From JACOMS01 sp051252005 (GTDB lineage: Bacteria; Pseudomonadota; Alphaproteobacteria; Caulobacterales; Maricaulaceae), in contig JBPOEZ010000001.1 in NCBI GenBank assembly GCA_051252005.1, positions 310,001 to 374,000 of the forward strand: a DNA stretch of 64,000 nucleotides. Reading direction: 5' to 3'. This document shows, piece by piece, positions 51,157-58,535 of the stretch; positions within the stretch are counted from its first letter, which is position 1, and every line of letters begins with the position of its first letter. Position numbers and translations under genes: made by a program. Under the pieces are notes generated by a model. It was not told the DNA's origin and did not search any database. It saw only the letters and a program-made list of their open reading frames with translations.

Positions 51157-51417
51157 ATGACAACGTCGGATACACTGCGCGGTAGCGCTATAAAAACACT
51201 CTCAAAGGCTGAGCGGGACTATCTCGCTAAAGGGCTCAAGCAGCCAGGCGGGAAGCTGCCTTTGTTTGACGGCCGCGGTCAGGAAATTAGCCGCGAAATC
51301 ATTAAGTCATGCATCAAAAAAGGTCTTGCCGAACGGTGGTTCGCCAATCCGATAAAACCGGACTGGCTTGTGTGCCGCATTACGGATGCCGGCAGAGACG
51401 CCGCGGGCTTGTCTTAA
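51157..51417 (+). CDS. Small conserved-looking protein, function unknown
   Basis: 86 residues from ATG 51157 (an ATG at 51136 would add seven). The sequence TLSKAERDYLAKGLKQPGGKLPLFDGRGQEI..EIIKSCIKKGLAERWF..WLVCRITDAGR suggests a small helical, winged-helix-like domain, similar to short alphaproteobacterial proteins of unknown role. No partner gene: it is divergent from the TipN-like gene and convergent with the CPBP protease gene. Confidence 0.65.
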   Translation: MTTSDTLRGSAIKTLSKAERDYLAKGLKQPGGKLPLFDGRGQEISREIIKSCIKKGLAERWFANPIKPDWLVCRITDAGRDAAGLS

Positions 51418-51428
51418 AGGCTTTCGGC

Positions 51429-52589
51429 TTACCCGATCGATGTGAAACCTTCTTTTGGCGCTCGGGTTTTGTGCAAAATATAGGCTATGATTGCGAGTAC
51501 AATGATGCCGCCAATCGCGTCTGTTTGCGGATTTGGGGTGGAGATAAACATGGACGGTGTTGGCAGGACAGAGCCTTCATAGTTCACAAACATCGCCGCA
51601 AACATATTATTCCCCGCATGTACGCCGATAGCGGCTTCGAGACCGCCTTCCTGATAGACGATTACGCAGAGAATAAAGCCAAAGAGGAAATATTGGCTCA
51701 TCACAAGCAAATGCGTGATGCCGCCTTGCTCTGCGCCAGATACGGACTCGGGATTTGAAAGGTGCATCGCGGCGAACATCAAACTCGTAATGATGAACAC
51801 AATCCATTTGTTAGAGATGAAATGCCCGAGGCCTTGATTGAAATAACCACGGAAAATGATTTCTTCTGTTGCGGATTGAAGCGGAATAAACAGCAACGTG
51901 ACGAGGGCGTAGGTAAAGAAGCGAGCAGGATCGAATGTCATCTTGAGCGTGCTCATCCCAGAAAAATGCGTAATTGCCGATAGCGTGCCCAAGACAGTCC
52001 ACGTAATCCCAATCGCAAATACAATACGTTTCCAGTTAATGCTGGACGCGGCCGTATGCAGGCTAGTGATCGTCCGTTTGTGAAGGAATTTCTGAACGAG
52101 ATACATACCGATCAGCGTGGCGGGGAAGGATAGAAGCATGAGCGCGTAGGCGATGGGGGTTTTACCGATGAGAGCCATAAAAGCGGCATTGACTTCTACG
52201 TCATTCATCATGGGGTAGAGACGCACCATCGAAACTGTTGAGCCCAGCATTCCGATGGCGGCAACCATGCCAAAGAGAGACCGCGCCGTGCCAGAGAGGG
52301 TGCGGTTAAGAAGCCAGCCGAGACCGCCGAGTAGGCTAAAAATTCCCGTTGCGAAGGCTAAGAGCCCAAACCGTTTCATATCGAGGGTTTCGAACATATG
52401 GATCGCCGCCTCATTATAAACCCGAAAGGCTTCAGGATCGATGTTTTCGACGAGGCCGGGGATTGGGCTGACAATGAATGACTGCGCGATAATGCCGCCA
52501 ACCGCGACAAACCAAACGCCAGCCAGCCATGACCACCATCTAGACTCTCCGATTTTTGTTTGGCTGAAATAAGCTTCGGCGTTTGTCAT
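51429..52589 (-). CDS. CPBP-family intramembrane glutamic/metallo-protease
   Basis: 386 residues with about eight hydrophobic segments. The CPBP (CAAX protease, bacteriocin-processing) motifs are present: EEIIFRGYF (EExxxR), a FxxxH equivalent in MFAAMHLSNP and the third HxxxN-type block VHAGNNMFA. Such proteins cleave membrane substrates; bacterial targets are mostly unknown. It is transcribed after a terminator that follows the basic secreted protein gene. Confidence 0.88.
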   Translation of the reverse strand: MTNAEAYFSQTKIGESRWWSWLAGVWFVAVGGIIAQSFIVSPIPGLVENIDPEAFRVYNEAAIHMFETLDMKRFGLLAFATGIFSLLGGLGWLLNRTLSGTARSLFGMVAAIGMLGSTVSMVRLYPMMNDVEVNAAFMALIGKTPIAYALMLLSFPATLIGMYLVQKFLHKRTITSLHTAASSINWKRIVFAIGITWTVLGTLSAITHFSGMSTLKMTFDPARFFTYALVTLLFIPLQSATEEIIFRGYFNQGLGHFISNKWIVFIITSLMFAAMHLSNPESVSGAEQGGITHLLVMSQYFLFGFILCVIVYQEGGLEAAIGVHAGNNMFAAMFVNYEGSVLPTPSMFISTPNPQTDAIGGIIVLAIIAYILHKTRAPKEGFTSIG

Positions 52590-52643
52590 GGTGATTCTCT
52601 CTTATTTTGCGTGTTTATAGAGCGAACCTGTCAATCATACATT

Positions 52644-52672
52644 AAAAAACCGCACCCCCTAAAGGATGCGGT
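52644..52672 (-). terminator. Rho-independent terminator after the basic secreted protein gene
   Basis: ACCGCA and TGCGGT pair around a 12-base loop, with six T on the minus-strand side and TATTTTT on the other, so it may work in both directions. Confidence 0.75.
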
Positions 52673-52694
52673 ATTTTTCCAAAATGGCTTGAGC

Positions 52695-53429
52695 CTACCA
52701 ACGCTGCGCGACGATGCGCTCAGAGCCTTGAACGATATACGTTCCGCTCCAAGGGTTAGAACATTGGTTCACACTGACAACAACGGGCTGTCCATAGCGC
52801 CAAGCATCCAAGTTGATGCGTTGGCATCTCGTTCGGCGCTGATAGTTACCATACTGACCATAAGACGGATGATAGAAACTATAGGCTGTTGGGGCCCAGC
52901 GGTGGCGGCTATAACCCGAGTTTCCGAAGTTAAAGCTAATGCCAAGGCCGCTTCTGTAGGATGTGTTATGTCTGCGGTTATTGCTGACATGCCGTACAGG
53001 GGGCGTGTAACGCGGCGCTGGTCTTACATAAGGACGGTGCTGTGTACGGTGATTGTTGCCGTAGCTTGTATGCCGTCTGCTGTGCGGGCGAGTGCTGGTC
53101 TGATGGCGGCTACTTCCGTGACGACTTGCATTATTGCGGTCATGTTGACGGGTATTCGAGCTGCGATCACGGTGGCTACGCGTGTTGGCATCTCGCCGTG
53201 TTTGGCCTCTTGTGTTGCTGCGGCTATCGCCGCGATTATTGCTTTGCGTATTACGGCTATTGCTGCGATCCCTGCTATGGTTTTGCGCAATTTTTACCTG
53301 CACCGTTTTGTTGGCATTTGAGCTGTTTTGAGGTGCTGCGAAGGCTGCGGGCGCCGTAGCGGCCATCAAAGTAGCGGCGCTGGCGGCGAGTAAAGTAGCT
53401 CGAAAAATAGAGCGGTTTGAGTAAGACAT
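52695..53429 (-). CDS. Secreted Arg/Asn/Ser/His-rich protein, function unknown
   Basis: 244 residues: signal peptide (to AAFA, about residue 31), then about 115 residues of low-complexity, strongly basic sequence (repeated RSN, SRHR, NTR units), and a C-terminal segment with Tyr/Arg-rich patches and a folded-looking end with two cysteines (RCQRINLDAWRYGQPVVVSVNQCSNPWSGTYIV). No family is recognised with confidence; the layout recalls RcnB-like or SH3-like periplasmic proteins. The cationic segment could bind LPS, peptidoglycan or nucleic acid. The opposite strand is also open over this region but reads as a compositional shadow. Confidence 0.72.
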   Translation of the reverse strand: MSYSNRSIFRATLLAASAATLMAATAPAAFAAPQNSSNANKTVQVKIAQNHSRDRSNSRNTQSNNRGDSRSNTRGQTRRDANTRSHRDRSSNTRQHDRNNASRHGSSRHQTSTRPHSRRHTSYGNNHRTQHRPYVRPAPRYTPPVRHVSNNRRHNTSYRSGLGISFNFGNSGYSRHRWAPTAYSFYHPSYGQYGNYQRRTRCQRINLDAWRYGQPVVVSVNQCSNPWSGTYIVQGSERIVAQRW

Positions 53430-53529
53430 GTGGGTCTCCTTTCCTGTTGATAGGCTCTTTCTCGCACAGACCGTCTGAAGCGATCCTGAAACCGCTGTTC
53501 ATTCTCAGTTAATTCGCTTAAGAGGGGAT

Positions 53530-53907
53530 ATGACGCACGATGAATTTGAAACAGAAATAGATTTTGATCATTTGAATCAGTATGTTAGCGGAGATGCCGA
53601 TTTAACGGCTGAGGTGTTTGGTCTCTTCAAAAACCAAGTCGATATGCTTGAGAAGAGCCTTCGTCCCGATTCTGATGACGAAGTTTGGGCGGCTATTACG
53701 CATTCTCTGAAGGGAACAGCCAAGGCCGTCGGGGCCGTACAGCTCGCTGATATTTGCGAAAAAGCGGAAGCGCTTGTCGGCACTAATAATCGCCCGGGGG
53801 CACGGGACTTGGCTGCGGCTAATATTGAATCGCGTATTTCTCTGGTTATGGTGGATATTCAGCGCTGGGAATATCGGCAAACTATGGCGCGTATGCGCTC
53901 TACATAG
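53530..53907 (+). CDS. Hpt-domain phosphotransfer protein
   Basis: 125 residues, a stand-alone histidine phosphotransfer domain: the acceptor lies in AAITHSLKGTAKAVGAVQLADICEKAE. GAGGGG precedes the ATG at 53530. Hpt proteins relay phosphate between hybrid kinases and response regulators. It is followed after 10 bp by the TfoX-like gene, and could be co-transcribed with it. Partner kinases are not fixed; a hybrid kinase is encoded at 739-2592 but is far away. Confidence 0.9.
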   Translation: MTHDEFETEIDFDHLNQYVSGDADLTAEVFGLFKNQVDMLEKSLRPDSDDEVWAAITHSLKGTAKAVGAVQLADICEKAEALVGTNNRPGARDLAAANIESRISLVMVDIQRWEYRQTMARMRST

Positions 53908-53917
53908 GCGCGTTTCT

Positions 53918-54277
53918 ATGCCTATCACCCAAACTGAAGTTGATGATGCGGTCGAAATGTTTTCGGCTCTTGGTCCGATCCGCACCCGCAAAATGATGGG
54001 CGGATTATCTATTTACGCTCAGGATGTGACCTTTGCGATTTACGATCCGAATCGCGGCTATTACTTAAAATCTGACGACCTAACGCACGATGAGTTTGAA
54101 CGCGCAGGCGTAGAGAAGTTTTCCTTCGAAGTGAAAGATGGCAAGGTTGCCATGATGAATTATTATGCCATGCCAGAAGAGTGTTATGACGATCCGGATA
54201 GTCTTTTGACGTGGGCGAGGTTGTCCCTCGACGTGGCTCTGCGTGCGAAACGTAAAAAGAAGAAAAAGAAAAAATGA
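53918..54277 (+). CDS. TfoX/Sxy N-terminal-domain protein with a lysine tail
   Basis: 119 residues from ATG 53918. The TfoX N-terminal domain is clear: MFSALGPIRTRKMMGGLSIYAQDVTFAIY, YLKSDDLT and the MMNYYAMPEE block. It ends in a run of lysines (RKKKKKKK) just before the stop. TfoX/Sxy is a competence regulator in gamma-proteobacteria; single-domain forms in alphaproteobacteria have no known role. It overlaps the alpha/beta-hydrolase start by ATGA. Confidence 0.88.
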   Translation: MPITQTEVDDAVEMFSALGPIRTRKMMGGLSIYAQDVTFAIYDPNRGYYLKSDDLTHDEFERAGVEKFSFEVKDGKVAMMNYYAMPEECYDDPDSLLTWARLSLDVALRAKRKKKKKKK

Positions 54278-55341
54278 TCAAAAAAGTATGCCTAGCCTTC
54301 GGTGTTCTCCTTGTGCTGTTTGTCGCGGCCATCGTCTTTTGGCCGGAGAAATCTTATACGCCTTACGAGGTCGCCGCCGATTACCAAGCCCAAGTTGATG
54401 CGTTTGACCTTCCGTCTATGCCGCCCGATTGGAAATGGAAGGCCTTTGCCGCCGAAGACGGAACGGTTCTACGATGGGGCGAAACTGGAAATAGCGACGC
54501 GGCCAAAGCGACAGTTCTCTTTGTTCCTGGCTATACAGCAAGCGTGGATATGTACGGAGAGCATGCTGATTTTCTGGCGCGGCAAGGATACCATGTCATC
54601 GGGTTTGATCTGCGCGGGCAGGGCGGCTCTGAACGGCACAGAAAAAGCCGCCCAGAGAAATTATGGGTGGATGATTTTTCTGCTTACTCTGACGACTTAG
54701 CGGGTTTCATTAAAGCTATGAAGCGCAGGGACGGGCAACCCGTGATTTTGGCGGCGAGCTCATTTGGCGGGCATGTGGCGGTCCGCGCCGCCGGTGATCA
54801 TACGCTGGGTGTGGATGGTCTGTATTTACTGGCTCCGGCTTTGCGGCCAAAGTCAGACCCGTATACGTTTGAACAAGCCAAGCGTTTGATGACAATTTCG
54901 CGCCTATTTGGTAAGTCCAAAAACTATGTTTATGGGCAGACGGATTGGCGGCCTGACGGGCTTGATTTCACGCAAGGTTCTGATTGTAGCTCATATCCGA
55001 AGCGGCTTTATCTACGTGATGCTTTGTTTACGCGCCGTCCTGAACAGCGCGTTGGCGGTATCACTAACCAATTTGGCGCAGAGTTTTTTGAGAGTAGTGA
55101 TTACGTTCTGCAGTCCGGCTATCTTGAAAAAATCGATATGCCCGTAAGCGTAATCTCAGCAGTGAACGATACGTTCGTGCTCACAGACACTAACAGCCAA
55201 GCGTGTTCAGAGCGCTTTCCGAATTGCCGCGAAATCACGCCGCCGAAATCTGGGCATTGTCTCTTGCAAGAAGACGATGCAACGCTGGGCCTAATACTGC
55301 GTGAACTGGAGAGTTTGGTAGAGCGTATAAACCGTCAGTAG
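54274..55341 (+). CDS. Membrane-anchored alpha/beta hydrolase (serine aminopeptidase S33 / lysophospholipase type)
   Basis: 355 residues. An N-terminal hydrophobic helix (about 5-22) anchors it or serves as signal. The alpha/beta-hydrolase core shows LFVPGYTASVDMYGEHADFLARQGY, GFDLRGQGGS and a nucleophile elbow AASSFGGH, in which Ser replaces the usual first Gly of GxSxG; a late Asp (SAVNDTF) and His (KSGHCLLQE) complete the triad. Resembles monoacylglycerol lipase/lysophospholipase L2. Translationally coupled to the TfoX-like gene. Confidence 0.86.
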   Translation: MIKKVCLAFGVLLVLFVAAIVFWPEKSYTPYEVAADYQAQVDAFDLPSMPPDWKWKAFAAEDGTVLRWGETGNSDAAKATVLFVPGYTASVDMYGEHADFLARQGYHVIGFDLRGQGGSERHRKSRPEKLWVDDFSAYSDDLAGFIKAMKRRDGQPVILAASSFGGHVAVRAAGDHTLGVDGLYLLAPALRPKSDPYTFEQAKRLMTISRLFGKSKNYVYGQTDWRPDGLDFTQGSDCSSYPKRLYLRDALFTRRPEQRVGGITNQFGAEFFESSDYVLQSGYLEKIDMPVSVISAVNDTFVLTDTNSQACSERFPNCREITPPKSGHCLLQEDDATLGLILRELESLVERINRQ

Positions 55342-55347
55342 GACGGT

Positions 55348-57003
55348 TTATTTAAGTGTTGCGGCGAAAAAGGCCGGAACATCATCGCCAAAACCTTCAA
55401 CGGTATTTTCTTTGAGGCCATTGCGGGAATAATCACGTTGTGACTTGCCTTTGCGAGGCTTGTCATTTGACGCGGTTTCACGCCTTGGCCGTTCGGACCT
55501 TGATTTCTCGCTTTTGGGCTTGTCGTTTTTAGGGCGATCAGAGCGAGGCTTTTCGAACCTCTTGTTGTCGCTTTCAGGTTTTTCAGCTTTTGCTGATGTT
55601 TCGTCTTTAGCCGCTGATTTTTTCTTAGGCGCAGATTTAGGCGCGTCATCGCTGGCTTCTTCGCGAACCCAACCCGAGCGCTTGCTTTTGGGCTTGTCGT
55701 CACGGTTTCTGTCGCCTCTGGATCGATCACCGCGTCCGCCGCGCTCACGGCCTTTGCTGCGTCCACGTTTATTGCCGCCGTCTTTGGGGAAGTCTTCGAG
55801 ACCTGGAATGATCAATTCTTCAATAGCGTCGACACTGATCAAATCCAAAATGGACTGGTAGTTCTTTTCGTCGAGGCGTGCGACGAGCATAACTGTATCG
55901 CCTTCTTTGCCTGCTCGGCCAGTTCGGCCAATACGGTGGACGTAATCTTCGGAATGGCTGGGTACGTCGTAATTAAAGACGTGAGACACATCGGGAATAT
56001 CAAGTCCGCGAGCAGCAACATCACTGGCCACAAGGAGTTTAATCTTGCCGTCTTTGAAATTGGCTAGCGTTTCCATGCGCTGGCTTTGCGGAAGGTCGCC
56101 ATGAATAGGCGCAGCCGCGTGGCCATGAACAGAGAGAGATTTTGCCACAATATCGACGTCACGTTTGCGGTTACAGAAAACAATACCGTTTTTGACGTCT
56201 TCGTTTTCAATGAGCCAGCGGAGCGCCGTGCGCTTTTGCTTGTGGTCTGATGATGGCATACGCACGATGCGTTGTGTTACTGTGTCAGCGGTTTTATTTT
56301 GCCGCGCAACTTGAATAGTAACAGGTTGGTGCAAGAACTGATCGACAAGACGTTTGATTTCATTTGGCATCGTAGCTGAGAAGAACAGCACTTGCCGCGT
56401 GAACGGTGTCATTTTGAAGATTTTTTCAATATCAGGAATAAAGCCCATATCGAGCATACGATCAGCTTCGTCGACAACGAGCGTATTTACGCCGTTGAGA
56501 AGGATTTTCCCGCGTTCGAATTGATCTAGCAGCCGCCCGGGCGTCGCGATAAGGACGTCAACGCCCTTCATGAGTTTGCGCTCTTGTTCAGCAAAAGACA
56601 CGCCGCCAATAATCAGTGCCATTTCGAGCTTAAGGTATTTTCCGTAAAGCTCGACATTTTCGGCCACTTGAGCTGCGAGTTCGCGTGTTGGGCAAATAAT
56701 CAGACAGCGCGGCATGCGGGCACGGGCGCGGCCTTGCGACATTTTATGAACGGTCGGCAGCGTGAACGCGCCAGTTTTACCTGTACCCGTTTGGGCAATG
56801 CCTAAAACGTCACGGCCCTTGAGGGCATGTGGTATAGCTTGCGCTTGAATGGGAGTCGGTCTTTCGTAGCCCATATCATCGAGGGCTTTTATAATTTTTG
56901 GGTCAAGGCCCAAATCGGCAAAGGTTACGTCAACAGGCGCGTCAGCCGGAATTTCTTGAGTGTCAGTATCGGATGTCAAATTTTTCTCGCAAGGCGCAGT
57001 CAT
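55348..57003 (-). CDS. DEAD-box ATP-dependent RNA helicase (RhlE/CsdA type)
   Basis: 551 residues from ATG 57003; ATG 57024 and TTG 57060 are alternatives. Helicase motifs in order: Q motif (YERPTPIQAQAIP), I (AQTGTGKT), Ia (PTRELAAQV), II (VDEADRMLDMGF), III (SAT), V (ARGLDIPDV) and VI (HRIGRTGRAGKEG). The C-terminal 170 residues are Arg/Lys/Ser/Asp-rich and disordered, with RGRERGGRGDRSRGDR-type repeats, as in RhlE-like helicases. It unwinds RNA in ribosome assembly and mRNA decay. A hairpin lies in its leader. Confidence 0.94.
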   Translation of the reverse strand: MTAPCEKNLTSDTDTQEIPADAPVDVTFADLGLDPKIIKALDDMGYERPTPIQAQAIPHALKGRDVLGIAQTGTGKTGAFTLPTVHKMSQGRARARMPRCLIICPTRELAAQVAENVELYGKYLKLEMALIIGGVSFAEQERKLMKGVDVLIATPGRLLDQFERGKILLNGVNTLVVDEADRMLDMGFIPDIEKIFKMTPFTRQVLFFSATMPNEIKRLVDQFLHQPVTIQVARQNKTADTVTQRIVRMPSSDHKQKRTALRWLIENEDVKNGIVFCNRKRDVDIVAKSLSVHGHAAAPIHGDLPQSQRMETLANFKDGKIKLLVASDVAARGLDIPDVSHVFNYDVPSHSEDYVHRIGRTGRAGKEGDTVMLVARLDEKNYQSILDLISVDAIEELIIPGLEDFPKDGGNKRGRSKGRERGGRGDRSRGDRNRDDKPKSKRSGWVREEASDDAPKSAPKKKSAAKDETSAKAEKPESDNKRFEKPRSDRPKNDKPKSEKSRSERPRRETASNDKPRKGKSQRDYSRNGLKENTVEGFGDDVPAFFAATLK

Positions 57004-57025
57004 TCGCGCATAAGCTTCTATCATT

Positions 57026-57050
57026 GCGGCGCAACATACTGATGCGCCGC
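57026..57050 (-). promoter_or_regulatory. Strong hairpin in the leader of the DEAD-box helicase gene
   Basis: GCGGCGCA and TGCGCCGC form an 8-bp GC-rich stem with a 9-base loop immediately before the ATG at 57024 on the minus strand. It would hinder initiation at that ATG, which supports the start at 57003, or act as a structure-dependent control. It could also be a weak transcript end for the upstream PopA-like gene, though no T run follows. Confidence 0.4.
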
Positions 57051-57071
57051 CAAAGGTCAAGGCCTGTCAGC

Positions 57072-58448
57072 TTAGCTGACTTCTTGTATATGAGTCGGTT
57101 TTTCAAGTGTTTTTTGCACCCGTTGCACAAGAGTTTGGCCGTCTTCGCCGGATTGAAAGGCTGAGAGCTCTATGTCCAGCTTCATGGTGAATGTGTCTCC
57201 GCGTCCTGGGCCGGACTTGAATACGGTGCTATCAATGATACCGGAAAGTCGGTCAACGACAACTTGGAGACGTTCAGGGGCTTGCGCCGGAAACGCTACA
57301 GCGTAGAGCGCGTCGCCAAGGCGCGCGGCGACATCTTCCATGCGCACCATGTTTTTGACCATTCTTCCGACTTGGTCATAGGCAGCTTTAATGCGTTCGG
57401 GGGGCGCAGACGTTTCGCTGAGGGGCTTGATCCGTAAGAGCAGCATAGATGTTGGGGCGTATATAGCTTTGTCCGCCGCGCGCACTCGCCGTAGATGTGC
57501 GCTAAAAAAGGCTTTGTTATAGGTTCCGCTTGGACCGTCGATGCAGCGTTCCCCACCAATAGCGCTAAACTCGGTTTTCAGATGTAAGTGGAGCCGATGG
57601 TAATTGGCGAGTTCTATAATACGGCCGCTGATCTCTTCCCCTTCGGAGCCGTAAGGGATAATGTCTGTCGCGCCTTTTTTGTATGCGATTTCATGCGAAC
57701 TGAAATCGGCTCCTGTTAGCATAAGGGCAGGCGTGTGGTAGAGTGCAGAGTTTTTACGCATCGTTTCGCTGATCGTAAGCCCCGGCTCAGTGGATGACAG
57801 CATGTTCATGACGACGGCGTCAAAAGGTGTTTCATGTAGATAGTCAAAGGCGGAATAAGATGTAAAAGCCGCAATGACTTCAACGTTCTTTTTCTCGAGC
57901 GCGTTGATAACAACCATAAACTGCGGCGAGGCTTTACCAATAAACAAAGCTCGGAACGGGGCTTTTACGTCCGGCTCTGTGAGCGTGTAATCGATGCCAA
58001 AATCTTCGTTCAAAGTTTCAATGCGTAGCGCAATTTCTCTTTGCATCGCGCTGAGCCGGATCATGGCATTGACGCGTCCCGCGATTTGTGCGGGATGAGC
58101 GGGCGGAAAAATCACGGAATCATATTGGCTTATGTCGATCCGCCCTTGATCTGGAAATGCGCCTATAATGGCCATCTCATGACCAATATAACGAGATTTG
58201 AGGCTGTTCAAGACGTGCGGGGCGATGTGAACGTGATCTTTGAAACACATAAGAACGGCTTTGGGTGCGCGGCGGGGCGCGTTCTTCAGAGTCTTGCCAT
58301 CAAAAACCGACATGCAAACATCAAACCCGCAGCGGGATAGGTGCGTTCCAATATGCTTTGACGTCACAGGATCGTCCGTTGCAATTAAGACAACAGGTCT
58401 GTCGTCGCCAATGGGCGGCGAATCAATGGCTGGGAGTGCTTGAACCAT
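57072..58448 (-). CDS. PopA-like protein: two degenerate receivers and an inactive GGDEF domain with intact I-site
   Basis: 458 residues with the PleD layout REC-REC-GGDEF. The first receiver lacks an acceptor Asp (AVLMCFKD), and in the second the position is Asn (AVVMNML, Asn 215). In the GGDEF domain the active-site motif is GDALY (378-382), but nine residues upstream RMED (369-372) matches the RxxD inhibitory I-site of PleD exactly in spacing. This is the pattern of Caulobacter PopA, a c-di-GMP-binding adaptor that directs CtrA to ClpXP. Binding without synthesis of c-di-GMP is therefore predicted. PopA of Caulobacter keeps one receiver Asp, so this is a more degenerate relative. Confidence 0.78.
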   Translation of the reverse strand: MVQALPAIDSPPIGDDRPVVLIATDDPVTSKHIGTHLSRCGFDVCMSVFDGKTLKNAPRRAPKAVLMCFKDHVHIAPHVLNSLKSRYIGHEMAIIGAFPDQGRIDISQYDSVIFPPAHPAQIAGRVNAMIRLSAMQREIALRIETLNEDFGIDYTLTEPDVKAPFRALFIGKASPQFMVVINALEKKNVEVIAAFTSYSAFDYLHETPFDAVVMNMLSSTEPGLTISETMRKNSALYHTPALMLTGADFSSHEIAYKKGATDIIPYGSEGEEISGRIIELANYHRLHLHLKTEFSAIGGERCIDGPSGTYNKAFFSAHLRRVRAADKAIYAPTSMLLLRIKPLSETSAPPERIKAAYDQVGRMVKNMVRMEDVAARLGDALYAVAFPAQAPERLQVVVDRLSGIIDSTVFKSGPGRGDTFTMKLDIELSAFQSGEDGQTLVQRVQKTLEKPTHIQEVS

Positions 58449-58513
58449 GGTAGGAATATTGGGCCAAAGTCTTTCCCGAGTGTTAATGTTTTGCGAGGGT
58501 TTTAAGACAATTT

Positions 58514-58535
58514 AAACAGGTCTACGGATCTGTTT
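58514..58535 (-). terminator. Possible weak terminator at the end of pyrC
   Basis: AAACAGATC and GACCTGTTT (one G-T pair) form a 9-bp stem overlapping the pyrC stop, followed by AT-rich sequence without a clean T run. It separates pyrBC from the PopA-like gene only weakly. Confidence 0.35.

Noticed and set aside
52560..53321. 253-codon plus-strand frame opposite the basic secreted protein gene, with hydrophobic stretches
   Set aside because: Arg/Asn/Ser-rich coding on the minus strand produces Ala/Ile/Thr-rich antisense sequence. The minus-strand reading has a proper signal peptide and terminator, the plus-strand one does not.
57072..58448. Annotation as an active PleD-type diguanylate cyclase
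   Set aside because: The GGDEF signature is GDALY, which cannot support catalysis.
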